A DNA stretch of 64,000 nucleotides from Sphingopyxis sp. YF1. GTDB lineage: Bacteria; Pseudomonadota; Alphaproteobacteria; Sphingomonadales; Sphingomonadaceae. Under the pieces are notes generated by a model. The model was given only the letters and a program-made list of their open reading frames with translations. It searched no databases and was not told where the DNA came from. The stretch covers positions 3,224,001-3,288,000 of the forward strand of contig NZ_CP033204.1 of the NCBI RefSeq assembly GCF_022701295.1. The letters run 5' to 3'. Made by a program: the position numbers and the translations under genes. Positions 1-8,203 of this stretch are shown piece by piece (position 1 is the first letter of the stretch; each line of letters starts with the position of its first letter).

Positions 1-1186
1 CGAAGCTCGGGTGGCCCGTGGCGTTGCCGAGGTTCACGAGGCGGCCCTTCGACAGGATGATGATCTGCTTGCCGTCGGGGAATTCGACGAGGTCGACCTG
101 CGGCTTCACTTCGGTCCACTTGTAGTTCGCGAGCGCCGCAATCTGGATCTCGCTGTCGAAGTGACCGATGTTGCAGACGATCGCCATATTCTTCATCGCC
201 GCCATATGTTCGGCGGTGATCACGTCGGCGTTACCGGTCGCGGTGACGAAGATGTCCGAGCGCTTCACGGCTTCGTCCATCGACACGACCTCGAAGCCTT
301 CCATCGCCGCCTGCAGCGCGCAGATCGGGTCGATTTCGGTGACGAGCACGCGCGCGCCGCCGTTGCGGAGCGACTGCGCCGAACCCTTGCCGACGTCGCC
401 GAAGCCGGCGACGGTCGCGACCTTGCCGGCGAGCATCACGTCGGTGCCGCGGCGGATCGCGTCGACGAGCGACTCTTTACAACCATAAAGATTGTCGAAC
501 TTCGACTTGGTGACGCTGTCGTTGACGTTGATCGCGGGGAAGGGCAGCTCGCCCTTCTTGGCGATGTGGTACAGACGGTGGACGCCGGTCGTCGTTTCTT
601 CCGACACGCCCTTGATCGCCTTGACCGTCTTGGTGAGGTAGCCCGGGTTCGCGGCAACGAACGCCTTCAGCGCGCGCTGCATTTCGATCTCTTCCTCATT
701 CTCGGGCGCCGGCATCGTCTCGCCGGCTTCGAGCTTGGCACCCCACAGCGCGAACATCGTGGCGTCGCCGCCATCGTCGAGGATCAGGTTGCAGGTCGTG
801 CCGTCTTCCACGCCCCAGTCGAAGATGCGGCCGACATAGTCCCAATAATCGGCGAGGCTCTCGCCCTTCACCGCGAACACCGGCACGCCCGACGCGGCGA
901 TCGCGGCGGCGGCATGATCCTGCGTCGAGAAGATGTTGCACGTCGCCCAGCGGACTTCGGCGCCAAGCGCGGTCAGCGTCTCGATCAGCACCGCGGTCTG
1001 GATCGTCATGTGCAGCGAACCGGTGATGCGCGCGCCCTTCAGCGGCTGCGCGGCGCCGAACTCGGCGCGCAGCGCCATCAGGCCCGGCATTTCGGTTTCG
1101 GCGATGTTGATTTCCTTGCGGCCGAAGTCGGCAAGGCCGATGTCGGCGATCACATAGTCACGGGTGTCGGCGGCGAGAGTGGCCAC
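1..1186 (-). CDS. ahcY: adenosylhomocysteinase (S-adenosyl-L-homocysteine hydrolase), 3' end outside window
   Basis: Cytosolic enzyme that hydrolyses S-adenosylhomocysteine to adenosine and homocysteine, keeping SAM-dependent methylation running. About 395 N-terminal codons are present and the C-terminus runs off the left edge (family about 465-475 aa). Seen on the minus strand: the [14 protein letters not shown] segment near the substrate site and the [11 protein letters not shown]-binding loop. No in-frame ATG sits at the start. I chose GTG at 1184-1186, with GGAG eight bases upstream; the nearby ATG at 1198-1200 is out of frame. The gene is divergent from the TPR-protein gene at 1601. In rhizobia ahcY often lies downstream of ptsH, but here it stands apart from the HPr gene. 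Confidence 0.97.
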   Translation of the reverse strand, partial: MATLAADTRDYVIADIGLADFGRKEINIAETEMPGLMALRAEFGAAQPLKGARITGSLHMTIQTAVLIETLTALGAEVRWATCNIFSTQDHAAAAIAASGVPVFAVKGESLADYWDYVGRIFDWGVEDGTTCNLILDDGGDATMFALWGAKLEAGETMPAPENEEEIEMQRALKAFVAANPGYLTKTVKAIKGVSEETTTGVHRLYHIAKKGELPFPAINVNDSVTKSKFDNLYGCKESLVDAIRRGTDVMLAGKVATVAGFGDVGKGSAQSLRNGGARVLVTEIDPICALQAAMEGFEVVSMDEAVKRSDIFVTATGNADVITAEHMAAMKNMAIVCNIGHFDSEIQIAALANYKWTEVKPQVDLVEFPDGKQIIILSKGRLVNLGNATGHPSF

Positions 1187-1285
1187 GGATTTGTCTCCAT
1201 TCAGGCAGTTCGGCCGCAGGCGAGCGGCCACGAATTGTCGAGCAATTATGCCCGGCGCCCTAGCCGAAAGCGCGCTTGCGATCAA

Positions 1286-1305
1286 ATATAAACTTTTCTT
1301 TATAT
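1286..1305. promoter_or_regulatory. perfect inverted repeat upstream of ahcY, candidate methionine/SAH-cycle operator
   Basis: ATATAAA, six bases, TTTATAT: a perfect 7-bp dyad in an AT-rich patch of otherwise GC-rich DNA, 100 bp upstream of the ahcY start. ArsR-family SahR regulators of the SAM cycle in Proteobacteria are known to bind AT-rich ATAT...ATAT palindromes upstream of ahcY. That this site is one of them is inference; no sahR gene is in the window. Confidence 0.45.
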
Positions 1306-1409
1306 CGCGAATGCGGGCCGCTTGAACGACGCGCGCGACGCGGGTCGCCGACGCGAATCACCGCCCGCAAAACCGACGGGCGGCGCGAAATAATTTTCGG
1401 CCGACGCAA

Positions 1410-1518
1410 TTGTGACACTCGCTGCCGCGCGATTGTGACAGCGAGTCGCAAAGTCCAAGATTCTGAAAATCCTGACTTATAATGCGCCTTGCGACGATCT
1501 TAATCCGGATTTGTGACA
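1410..1518. promoter_or_regulatory. three TTGTGACA repeats with an embedded 8-bp hairpin
   Basis: TTGTGACA occurs at 1410-1417, 1433-1440 and 1511-1518, in the 414-bp gap between ahcY and the TPR gene at 1601. ACTCGCTG (1417-1424) pairs perfectly with CAGCGAGT (1439-1446). The first two copies are 23 bp apart. The same core, as TGTCACA, is repeated upstream of the TonB receptor gene at 35319. The rest of the gap shows no gene. Confidence 0.4.
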
Positions 1519-1600
1519 ACAATGTTACAAACCCCCGAAAACATTGACTTTTCCTTGCCTGCGCGAGAAAATCGGCCAAAGTTTTCGGGGAGATAGAAAG

Positions 1601-1999
1601 ATGAAAAAAATCCTGCTGCCGCTCGTCGCCTTCGCTTTCGCGGCGCCTGCCGCGGCACAATCGATCATCGTCGTCACGGGTCCGGAAAGCGATCCGCAGC
1701 AGCTGCCCGTCGCCTATGCCGAGCTCAAGGCGGGCGACAATCAGGGTGCGCTCGAACGGCTGGCCGGCGAAACCACGGTCGACGAACGCGATCCGTCGCG
1801 GCTGATCAACATGGGAACCGCCTATGCGCGCCTGGGTCGCACCGGCGATGCCGCCACCTCGTACGAGGCCGCGCTCGCCAGCCCGATCCGCTACGACCTC
1901 GAACTGTCCGACGGGCGCTATGTCGATTCGCGCTGGGCTGCGCGCACCGCGCTCGCCAATCTCAAGGGCAACCGCCCGCTGCTCGCGCTCGCGCGGTAG
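1601..1999 (+). CDS. small exported TPR-like protein
   Basis: 132 aa. Residues 1-20 form a clear signal peptide (MKK, hydrophobic core, AAAQ cleavage site), so the protein is predicted periplasmic. Residues about 35-90 read as one or two tetratricopeptide-like helical hairpins (AYAELKAGDNQGALERL and NMGTAYARLGRTGDAATSYEAAL). A GGGGAG Shine-Dalgarno at 1587-1592 supports the ATG at 1601. Short TPR proteins of this kind are common in sphingomonads, but their partner is unknown. The gene stands alone, with convergent yqgE downstream. The upstream region carries TTGTGACA repeats. No enzymatic function should be assumed. Confidence 0.8.
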   Translation: MKKILLPLVAFAFAAPAAAQSIIVVTGPESDPQQLPVAYAELKAGDNQGALERLAGETTVDERDPSRLINMGTAYARLGRTGDAATSYEAALASPIRYDLELSDGRYVDSRWAARTALANLKGNRPLLALAR

Positions 2000-2044
2000 C
2001 AATCGCGTGACCGTCGCCTCCGTCCGCACGGGGGCGACACCGGC

Positions 2045-2611
2045 CTAGGCCTCGCCGCCTTCGGTCGTCAGCAGTCGCGCATCGATCCCCGCCTCGGCAA
2101 AGGCCGCCTGCCAGCGCTCGCCCGGTGGCGTGTCGAACAGCAGCCGGTCGCTCCCCGGGGTGACGTGCCAGCCATGGCGGACCATCTCGCCCTCGAGTTG
2201 CCCGCCACCCCAGCCTGCATAGCCGAGCGCCACCAGCCAGCGCGACGGGCCGCGCCCGCCGCCGATCGCGCGCAAGATGTCGTGCGAACTCGACAGCATC
2301 CAGCGGTCGGCGACCTGCACCGCGCCTTCGCCGCCCCAGTCGGTGCTGTGCAGCACGAAACCGCGCGTCTGCTCGACGGGGCCGCCCAGGAAGACCGGCG
2401 TGTCGAGCGGATCGTCCTCATGCGCGATGTCGAGCTGGTCGAGTACCGCGCCGACCGTCATGCCGTCAATCGGGTCGGCAATCCCGATCCCCATCGCACC
2501 GCTCTCGTCGTGGCTGATCATCGCGATCACCGAATGTTCGAAGCGCGGATCGCCGATTCCGGGCAGCGCGAGCAGCAATTGGCCGGTGAACCAGGGCGGG
2601 GCCGTTTCCAT
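2045..2611 (-). CDS. YqgE/AlgH family protein
   Basis: 188 aa, the usual length for the UPF0301 (YqgE/AlgH) family, whose biochemical role is not settled. Seen: the N-terminal PPWFTGQLLLALPGIGDPRF segment, the VFLGGPV motif and the GYAGWGGGQLEGE motif typical of the family. ATG at 2609-2611 gives the family N-terminus; longer in-frame extensions upstream are Arg/Pro-rich and look non-coding. The EamA transporter gene at 2664 lies just upstream on the same strand, so the two may be co-transcribed. Confidence 0.92.
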   Translation of the reverse strand: METAPPWFTGQLLLALPGIGDPRFEHSVIAMISHDESGAMGIGIADPIDGMTVGAVLDQLDIAHEDDPLDTPVFLGGPVEQTRGFVLHSTDWGGEGAVQVADRWMLSSSHDILRAIGGGRGPSRWLVALGYAGWGGGQLEGEMVRHGWHVTPGSDRLLFDTPPGERWQAAFAEAGIDARLLTTEGGEA

Positions 2612-2663
2612 CGCGCCATCATGCCGCGCCGCGCCGGTGCGGTCCAGCCTCTTTGGCCGCCGG

Positions 2664-3641
2664 TCAGGCCTGCGGCGGACAGGCGGGTGCGGGCGCCGCG
2701 CCGGCCTCGGTCGCCGGGCGGCGGTGTGCTGCGATGCACGACAGGACGCTGGCGACGACGAAAACGAACGCGACCGCTTCGGGCAGCGTCGGGCCGCGCC
2801 CTTCCCACGCGAAGGCATAGAGCAGGGCAAAGAGCGTTTCGAACAGGATCATCTGGCCGACAAGCGTCAGCGGCAGCAGGCGGCTGGCGCGGTTCCACAA
2901 TGCATTGCCCGCGATCGAGGCGAAAAGCGCGACCCCGAGCGACACGCCCGCGAACATCCGCCAGTCGGCCGCGGTCTGCGTCCAGTCACCGAGCCACAAG
3001 GCGAGCGGGAGCAGCACCAGGCTCTGTGCCCCCGTGACGAGGCCGAGCAGCAGGTTCCAGTCGTGCGACGGCATGTCGCCGAGCCGCGCCAGCCAGCGCG
3101 CGTTGCTGACGGCGTAAGCGGTCCACGACGCGAGCGCCCCGAGCGCGCAGAGCAGCCCGAGCAGCGGCGCGAGCGTGGCGGCTGCCGCGAGTGCTTCGAC
3201 CGCCTGCCAGCCGATGCACAGCGCCCCCGCGGCGCACAGCAGCAGCGACGGCGCGAGCCGGGCGAGTGACACCGCACCCCGCTCGCGGCTGCCGATGATC
3301 GTCACCGCGAGCGGCAGGAAGCCGACGACGAGCGAGGTCATCGCGATGCCGCCCATCTGCACCGCGCCCGACAGCAGGATATAGTAGAGCGTGTTGCCCG
3401 CGAGCGCGAGCCAGCCGAGCGCCACCCATTCCTGCCGGCCGAGCCGCGATACAAGCGCCTTCCAGCGCGGCGCAACGAGGAGCAGCGCGATCAATCCGTA
3501 TGCGAGATAGCGACCGACGGTGAGCTGGAGCGGATCGAAGGCGCGCGCAAGCTCGGGGGCAAGGAAGACGAGCCCCCACAGCGCGCCTGCGCCCGCGCCG
3601 CACAAGACGCCGGTCAGCGTCGCATTTCCGTTCCGAACCAT
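2664..3641 (-). CDS. EamA-family (DMT superfamily) inner-membrane transporter
   Basis: 325 aa, with about ten hydrophobic helices arranged as two EamA repeats (roughly residues 10-140 and 160-305) and a short Ala/Pro-rich tail. This is the architecture of drug/metabolite or amino-acid exporters; the substrate cannot be read from sequence. The gene is divergent from an Lrp/AsnC regulator (start 3741) across a 99-bp gap. That pairing is common for amino-acid exporters controlled by their own Lrp-type regulator, which suggests an amino-acid-like substrate (inference). Confidence 0.88.
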   Translation of the reverse strand: MVRNGNATLTGVLCGAGAGALWGLVFLAPELARAFDPLQLTVGRYLAYGLIALLLVAPRWKALVSRLGRQEWVALGWLALAGNTLYYILLSGAVQMGGIAMTSLVVGFLPLAVTIIGSRERGAVSLARLAPSLLLCAAGALCIGWQAVEALAAAATLAPLLGLLCALGALASWTAYAVSNARWLARLGDMPSHDWNLLLGLVTGAQSLVLLPLALWLGDWTQTAADWRMFAGVSLGVALFASIAGNALWNRASRLLPLTLVGQMILFETLFALLYAFAWEGRGPTLPEAVAFVFVVASVLSCIAAHRRPATEAGAAPAPACPPQA

Positions 3642-3740
3642 CTTGCACCATCCAGGCTTTTCGATCGGAGCGGGTCATATCATCGCGGGCGCGAGCGATG
3701 CGCTCTTGATCGGGGGCCGAAATGCAACAAAAACCCGCCC

Positions 3741-4229
3741 ATGATCCGTTCTGCTTCCCGATCGCCGCGCAATCTCGATTCGTTCGATCGCGCGATCCTG
3801 CGCCTGGTCCAGCGCGACGCGAAAATGCCGCAACGGCGGATCGCCGAGGCAGTGAACCTGTCGGCCGCCGCGGTGCAGCGACGCATCGCGGCGATGGAAG
3901 CGGCGGGGGTGATCACCCGCAACGTCGCGCTGGTCGATCCCGACGCGGTTGCGCTGACGATCACCTCGGTCGTCGAGGTGCGGCTGCACGACGAACGCGT
4001 CGCGACGGTCGACGCGGCGAAGGCGCTGTTCCGCGGCACCCCCGAGGTGCAGCAATGCTATTATGTCACCGGCGGGATCAGCTTCGTGCTGGTGATCGTC
4101 ACATCGGACATGCGCGCCTATGAGGCGCTAACGCGGCGGCTGTTTGCCGAAAATGACGGCATCGAAAGCTATCGTTCGCTGATCGCGCTCGACCGCGTGA
4201 AGGCCGACACGAGCATCATCATTCCCTGA
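3741..4229 (+). CDS. Lrp/AsnC family transcriptional regulator
   Basis: 162 aa. Residues about 10-60 form the AsnC-type helix-turn-helix (LDSFDRAILRLVQRDAK, then SAAAVQRRIAAMEAAGVI). Residues 75-150 form the RAM ligand-binding/oligomerisation domain, including YYVTGGISFVLVIV. The ATG at 3741 has a poor Shine-Dalgarno, but the N-terminus fits the family. It is divergent from the EamA transporter at 2664-3641 and probably controls that gene, possibly in response to an amino acid. Confidence 0.92.
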   Translation: MIRSASRSPRNLDSFDRAILRLVQRDAKMPQRRIAEAVNLSAAAVQRRIAAMEAAGVITRNVALVDPDAVALTITSVVEVRLHDERVATVDAAKALFRGTPEVQQCYYVTGGISFVLVIVTSDMRAYEALTRRLFAENDGIESYRSLIALDRVKADTSIIIP

Positions 4230-4241
4230 ACGCGAAAGCGA

Positions 4242-4847
4242 TCAGCGGAAGAAGCAGTTGGTTCCGGCAAACAACGCGTCGATCCTGGCCGCATCGCCGG
4301 GCGCTGCAAAGATCGCACCGATGGCCTGGTCACCGCCGCCGAGGCGCACCTCTTCGCCGAGCGTACTGCCCGCGACCGCTTCGAGCGTCACCGCTTCGCC
4401 CGCGCGGGCGCGGGTGGTGCCGATGCCCGTGCCGGCCATCGTCGAGTATATGTAGGCGCCGGGTTCGTTGCCGAGAAACCAGCCGACGAACCTGCCGCCC
4501 TGAAAGTTGAGCGTCATCGCGTCGTAGCGGGTGAATTCCATCGGGCCGGCGCCGCATTCGGCGTTGGCGCTGCGATCATCCTCCTTGCCCGCGACATTGG
4601 CGAGCGCTGCTTCCGCCTGCGCACGCGCGATGCCGAAGGCGAGCAGGCTGGTTTTGCCGCTGGCCTTGTCGACGAAACGCAGCCCCCCGCCGTCGAGGCC
4701 GACCGCCATGGTCGCCGCAGCAGGGCCATCGGCCTTGGCTTCGGGCACGGGCGGTGCGGCAGGGTCGGCATCGGCAGGGACCGTCTCGCCGGGGGGTTTG
4801 CACGCCGCAAGACCCAGCACCACCGCGAGCATCGCCGCCTTGCGCAT
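4242..4847 (-). CDS. hypothetical lipoprotein
   Basis: 201 aa. The N-terminus is a lipoprotein signal (MRKAAMLAVVLGLAAC); the lipidated Cys would be residue 16. It is followed by a Pro/Ala/Asp-rich linker to about residue 45, then a folded domain with two further Cys (in AECGAG and the terminal TNCFF) that could form a disulfide. No family recognised. It starts 3 bp after the stop of the YjdF-like gene and is the last gene of the DDAH-YjdF-lipoprotein cluster. Cell-envelope location is predicted; function unknown. Confidence 0.78.
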   Translation of the reverse strand: MRKAAMLAVVLGLAACKPPGETVPADADPAAPPVPEAKADGPAAATMAVGLDGGGLRFVDKASGKTSLLAFGIARAQAEAALANVAGKEDDRSANAECGAGPMEFTRYDAMTLNFQGGRFVGWFLGNEPGAYIYSTMAGTGIGTTRARAGEAVTLEAVAGSTLGEEVRLGGGDQAIGAIFAAPGDAARIDALFAGTNCFFR

Positions 4848-4850
4848 CGC

Positions 4851-5456
4851 CTATCTCCTTCGCCGGACCGCCAGCACCACTATCGCACCGAGGGCGGCGA
4901 GCGCCATATCCTTTTGCGCGTCCCAGATGTCGCCCTGCTGGCCGTTGTAGCGATCGGCGGTCGCCCCCGCCGCAACGATGGTGAGCAGCCATTCGAAGAT
5001 CTCGTAGAGACACGAGAGCGCCAGCACCCATGCGAGGACCGCCAGCGCCGCGCCGCGCGCGGTCAGGCCGCCCCAGCGCCTTGCGATTTCGGCGACCGGG
5101 ACCACCGACAGCGCCCCGAAGGCGAAATGGACCAGGCGGTCATAATGGTTGCGGCCCCAGCCAAAGGCATCGGACAGGGTGCCGCCGGTCAGCGCGACCG
5201 CCCAGTCGTCATACGGGACATTGCTGTAGGCGTAGCGACCGCCAAGCGTGTGAAGCGCCAGAAAGGCGGCGATGCACGCGACCGACGCGGTCGAGAGCGG
5301 CCAGCGGCGCAGCAGCCATGGCGACGCGATCAGGGTCAGCAGCGTCGGAATATGCTGAAGCAGCGCAACCTCGGGATAGGGCTGCGCGACCTGCGCGAGG
5401 AGCAGCAGCGCCGCGAGGAGGACGAGCAGGCGGCGCTGCGCGGGCGGGATGCTCAT
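4851..5456 (-). CDS. YjdF/DUF2238-type membrane protein
   Basis: 201 aa integral membrane protein with about six hydrophobic segments. Seen: the family-typical DAFGWGRNHYDRLVHFAFG motif (conserved Asp/His in a membrane loop), LYEIFEWL, and GQQGDIWDAQKDMALAALGA near the C-terminus. These match the DUF2238 (YjdF) family, whose function is unknown. ATG at 5454-5456 is preceded by a GAGAGGAAG Shine-Dalgarno, so the longer upstream frame is discarded. It sits 13 bp downstream of the DDAH-like gene and 3 bp before the lipoprotein gene, probably one transcript. Confidence 0.88.
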   Translation of the reverse strand: MSIPPAQRRLLVLLAALLLLAQVAQPYPEVALLQHIPTLLTLIASPWLLRRWPLSTASVACIAAFLALHTLGGRYAYSNVPYDDWAVALTGGTLSDAFGWGRNHYDRLVHFAFGALSVVPVAEIARRWGGLTARGAALAVLAWVLALSCLYEIFEWLLTIVAAGATADRYNGQQGDIWDAQKDMALAALGAIVVLAVRRRR

Positions 5457-5469
5457 CCGCAGCTTCCTC

Positions 5470-6249
5470 TCACCAGCGCAGCGACATGCAGCTGAGCCCC
5501 GCATCGATATGCGCGATCTGATCGGTAGCGAGCGCGCGGAACGCGATGCCGCGCGCTTCCAGCAGCGCGTGCGTCGCAGGCCAGCGATCACCGACGAGGA
5601 CGGTGTCACCGATGCGCAGGATGTTGGCGGCTGCGTCTTCGCCGGGCGGGGTCATCACAACCTCCAGTCCCGCGAACTGCGGACAGTCGCCGAGCGCGGG
5701 TACGGCAAGGATCGTGCGATCGTCAATCAACCCGCAGCCGGTCTTGAAATGGAGCACGCCGGGCGGCGTGTCGGCAATCTCGGCGCGGTAGCCGAGTTGG
5801 GCGAGGAGCCCGGCAAGTTCCTCGGCGCCGGGGCGGTCGGTCCGCGCCGACAGGCCGATGATCACCCGGTCGGCAAGGCGCAATATGTCGCCGCCATCGG
5901 CATGCCCGGGGCCGGTCATTTCGAGGAGGCGCCGATGATGCGCCGCGATCGGTACGCGGATATGCGCGACCTCGCCGGCGCGGCTCGGCGCGCCGGGGCG
6001 GAGCAGGATCGCGCCTTCGGGGAAAGTCAGCGCGACATCTTCGGTGAACAGCGCGTCGGGGAAATCATCGAGCGGTTCGAGGACGTCGACCGCAAGACCG
6101 AGTTCACGGAGCGCCCCGACATAAGCCTCGTGTTCGGCGACGAGGCCGGCGAAATCGGGGTCGGGTCCGCCACCGGCACGGATGCCCTTCACCGCCGAGG
6201 GGGCGGGGCTGCGGACGATGGCGTAAGTGAAGGCACAGGGGCTGGGCAT
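5470..6249 (-). CDS. dimethylarginine dimethylaminohydrolase (DDAH)-like amidinotransferase-fold enzyme
   Basis: 259 aa. DDAH hydrolyses N-omega-methylated arginines to citrulline and methylamines; the pentein fold is shared with arginine deiminases. Seen: DALFTEDVAL (substrate carboxylates), GHADGGDILRL (catalytic His region) and a C-terminal LSCMSLRW with the nucleophilic Cys, all in the order of bacterial dimethylargininases. The start is ambiguous. ATG at 6247-6249 begins right before the conserved FTYAIVR. An in-frame TTG at 6283-6285 has a better Shine-Dalgarno (GGGGAGGAT), but that sequence belongs to the adjacent dispersed repeat. Other guanidino substrates are possible. Confidence 0.88.
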   Translation of the reverse strand: MPSPCAFTYAIVRSPAPSAVKGIRAGGGPDPDFAGLVAEHEAYVGALRELGLAVDVLEPLDDFPDALFTEDVALTFPEGAILLRPGAPSRAGEVAHIRVPIAAHHRRLLEMTGPGHADGGDILRLADRVIIGLSARTDRPGAEELAGLLAQLGYRAEIADTPPGVLHFKTGCGLIDDRTILAVPALGDCPQFAGLEVVMTPPGEDAAANILRIGDTVLVGDRWPATHALLEARGIAFRALATDQIAHIDAGLSCMSLRW

Positions 6250-6289
6250 TTCAGCGGCATAGCTTGAATATCGAGCTATCGCCAACGCG

Positions 6290-6421
6290 ATCCTCCCCGT
6301 GGCGAAGCCATGGGGAGGTGGCAGCGCGAAGCGCTGACGGAGGGGCTTTGGCGCGAGGCTTCAGCCCCTCCACCATGCTTCGCATTGTCCCCCTCCCCAT
6401 CGCTGCGCGACGGGGAGGATT
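6290..6421. repeat. dispersed intergenic repeat, family A copy 1
   Basis: About 130 bp between asd and the DDAH-like gene. It is bounded by CCTCCCC and GGGGAGG ends and contains GGGGAGGTGGCAGCGC, CGCTGACGGAGGGG and later CCCCTCCCCAT blocks that can fold into nested hairpins. A second copy lies at 38905-39044. Small ORFs predicted across it come from the repeat and are not genes. Confidence 0.85.
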
Positions 6422-6426
6422 CCGGA

Positions 6427-7452
6427 TCAGGCCTTCTTCAGATGTCTGCGGCCGAGCAGTTCAGCGATCTGCACCGCGTTGAGCGCCGCGCCCTTGCGGA
6501 GGTTGTCGCTGACGCACCAGAGGTTCAGGCCGTTATCGACCGTGCTGTCGTCGCGGACGCGGCTGACGAAGGTCGCATAATCGCCGACGCATTCGACGGG
6601 GGTGATGTAACCGCCGTCTTCGCGCTTGTCGACGAGCATCACGCCCGGCGCCTCGCGCAGAATGCGCTGTGCGTCCTCGGCCGACAACTCCTTCTCCATC
6701 TCGATGTTGATCGCTTCCGAATGGCCGACAAAGACCGGGACGCGAACGCAGGTCGCGGTGACCTTGATCTTGGGATCGAGGATCTTCTTGGTCTCGGCGA
6801 CCATCTTCCACTCTTCCTTGGTCGAGCCGTCGTCGAGGAAGCTGTCGATGTGCGGGATGACGTTGAACGCGATCTGCTTGGTGAACTTCTGGATATCCTT
6901 TTCGTCGCCGACGAAAATCTGGCGCGTCTGGTTCCACAGTTCGTCCATGCCCGCCTTGCCCGCGCCCGACACCGACTGGTAGGTCGACACGACGACGCGC
7001 GTGATCGTCGCCGCGTCGTGCAACGGCTTCAGCGCAACGACCATCTGCGCGGTCGAGCAGTTCGGGTTCGCGATGATGTTGCGCACCGTATAGCCGTCGA
7101 TCGCGTCGGGGTTCACCTCGGGCACGATCAGCGGCACGTCGGGGTCCATGCGATAAAGCGAGCTGTTGTCGATCACGACGCACCCTGCCGCCGCGGCCTT
7201 GGGCGCGTGGATTTTGGTCGCGTCGCTGCCGATCGCGAAAATCGCCATGTCCCAGCCCGACCAGTCGAAATTCTCGATATTCTGGCATTTCACGGTCTTG
7301 CCGGTGTCGCCGATCTCGATCTCGTCGCCCTGGCTGCGCGACGATGCGACCGCCGCGATCTCGTCATAGGGAAATTCGCGTTCGGCGAGGATGGCGAGCA
7401 CTTCGCGCCCGACATTGCCCGTCGCGCCGGCGACAACGATACGATAACCCAT
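6427..7452 (-). CDS. asd: aspartate-semialdehyde dehydrogenase
   Basis: 341 aa, standard length. Converts L-aspartyl-4-phosphate to aspartate semialdehyde with NADPH, the branch point to lysine/diaminopimelate, threonine and methionine. Seen: N-terminal Rossmann motif VAGATGNVGREVL, catalytic Cys in NPNCSTAQM, SVSGAGKAGMDEL, and a catalytic His region (VPVFVGHSEA). It is flanked downstream by repeat family A and upstream by the DUF1287 gene on the same strand. dapF, another lysine/peptidoglycan-pathway gene, lies at 18490 but is not linked to it. Confidence 0.97.
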   Translation of the reverse strand: MGYRIVVAGATGNVGREVLAILAEREFPYDEIAAVASSRSQGDEIEIGDTGKTVKCQNIENFDWSGWDMAIFAIGSDATKIHAPKAAAAGCVVIDNSSLYRMDPDVPLIVPEVNPDAIDGYTVRNIIANPNCSTAQMVVALKPLHDAATITRVVVSTYQSVSGAGKAGMDELWNQTRQIFVGDEKDIQKFTKQIAFNVIPHIDSFLDDGSTKEEWKMVAETKKILDPKIKVTATCVRVPVFVGHSEAINIEMEKELSAEDAQRILREAPGVMLVDKREDGGYITPVECVGDYATFVSRVRDDSTVDNGLNLWCVSDNLRKGAALNAVQIAELLGRRHLKKA

Positions 7453-7487
7453 TTACTCACTCCTCAGTGCAAGAACTCGGTTGAAAC

Positions 7488-8105
7488 TCAGACTTTCCAG
7501 CGGAAACGGCCGGTCAGCGGATGATCGAACAGCGCGTCTTCCTCGCGTGTGCCGCGACCGATATTGTGGATGATCAGCGGGCGGCCCGCTGCCGTAATTC
7601 GGTCGGAAACGATACCGGTGTGCGGGAAGCGCCCGCCGGTCATCGCGGTAAAGATGTCGCCCGGCCGCCAGTCTGCGGGATCGCGCGAAACGGAAAGCCG
7701 CGCGCGCTGGCGCGTCCAGTATGTCGCAAGGTTCGGCACGCGGCGATGATCGATGTTGCGGTCGGGACGGCGCAGCCCCCAGTTTTTCGGATAGGCCGCG
7801 AAATCGGACCGCATGTCGGCGTTGACGAGCACCTGCAGATCGACCCCGAGCGCGTCGCGAAAGGCGCGGATCACGACATCGGTGCACACGCCCTTGGCGC
7901 GGTCGACATCGCCGTTCGGGAATGCAAGCACCGTGTAGGCAGGGTCATAGGCGAGCGTCACCCCGACCTGCTTGCGCGCCGCGGCGACGAGCCGCTGCGC
8001 GTCGGTTGCGGCCAGCGCCTTGCCCGGCAGGCCGACCGCCCCAAAGCATAGCCCCGCGCCGAGGAAGGCGCGCCGTGTCGGCTGCATGGAATCGGACGGC
8101 TGCAT
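7488..8105 (-). CDS. DUF1287 domain protein, predicted exported
   Basis: 205 aa from the ATG at 8103-8105. An in-frame TTG at 8121-8123 and an ATG at 8085-8087 are alternatives. The N-terminus carries a twin-arginine-like signal (TRRAFLGAGL, hydrophobic core, ALA cleavage). The remainder matches DUF1287, an NlpC/P60-like fold. Seen: GVCTDVVIRAFRDALGVDLQ (candidate catalytic Cys), the long RPDRNIDHRRVPNL segment, DWRPGDIFTAM and PHTGIVSD (candidate His). A periplasmic cysteine amidase/peptidase activity is inferred from the fold, not demonstrated. It lies directly downstream of the rplS terminator. Confidence 0.85.
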   Translation of the reverse strand: MQPSDSMQPTRRAFLGAGLCFGAVGLPGKALAATDAQRLVAAARKQVGVTLAYDPAYTVLAFPNGDVDRAKGVCTDVVIRAFRDALGVDLQVLVNADMRSDFAAYPKNWGLRRPDRNIDHRRVPNLATYWTRQRARLSVSRDPADWRPGDIFTAMTGGRFPHTGIVSDRITAAGRPLIIHNIGRGTREEDALFDHPLTGRFRWKV

Positions 8106-8126
8106 CAAATTCGCTTTGCCCAAATG

Positions 8127-8167
8127 AAAACGACCGGCTCTGCCTGTTGGCGGAACCGGTCGTTTTT
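8127..8167. terminator. rho-independent terminator after rplS
   Basis: AACGACCGG (8129-8137) pairs with CCGGTCGTT (8156-8164). T-runs follow on both strands, so it could act in either direction. It closes the trmD-rplS transcript on the minus strand. Confidence 0.85.
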
Positions 8168-8203
8168 GAAAGCTGTTTCGGCTTTGTAGAGAAGAAGCTC
8201 TCC

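Noticed and set aside
11..1291. 426-codon plus-strand open frame
   Set aside because: Antisense to ahcY; composition is Arg/Asp/His-rich as expected for the opposite strand of GC-rich coding DNA, with no recognisable domain.
1187..1300. Possible SAH or SAM riboswitch in the ahcY leader
   Set aside because: No conserved pseudoknot or core of known SAM/SAH classes could be recognised; the protein-operator explanation fits the palindrome better.
6264..6482. 72-codon plus-strand ORF over repeat A1
   Set aside because: Arises from the dispersed repeat; analogous frames appear at copy 2.
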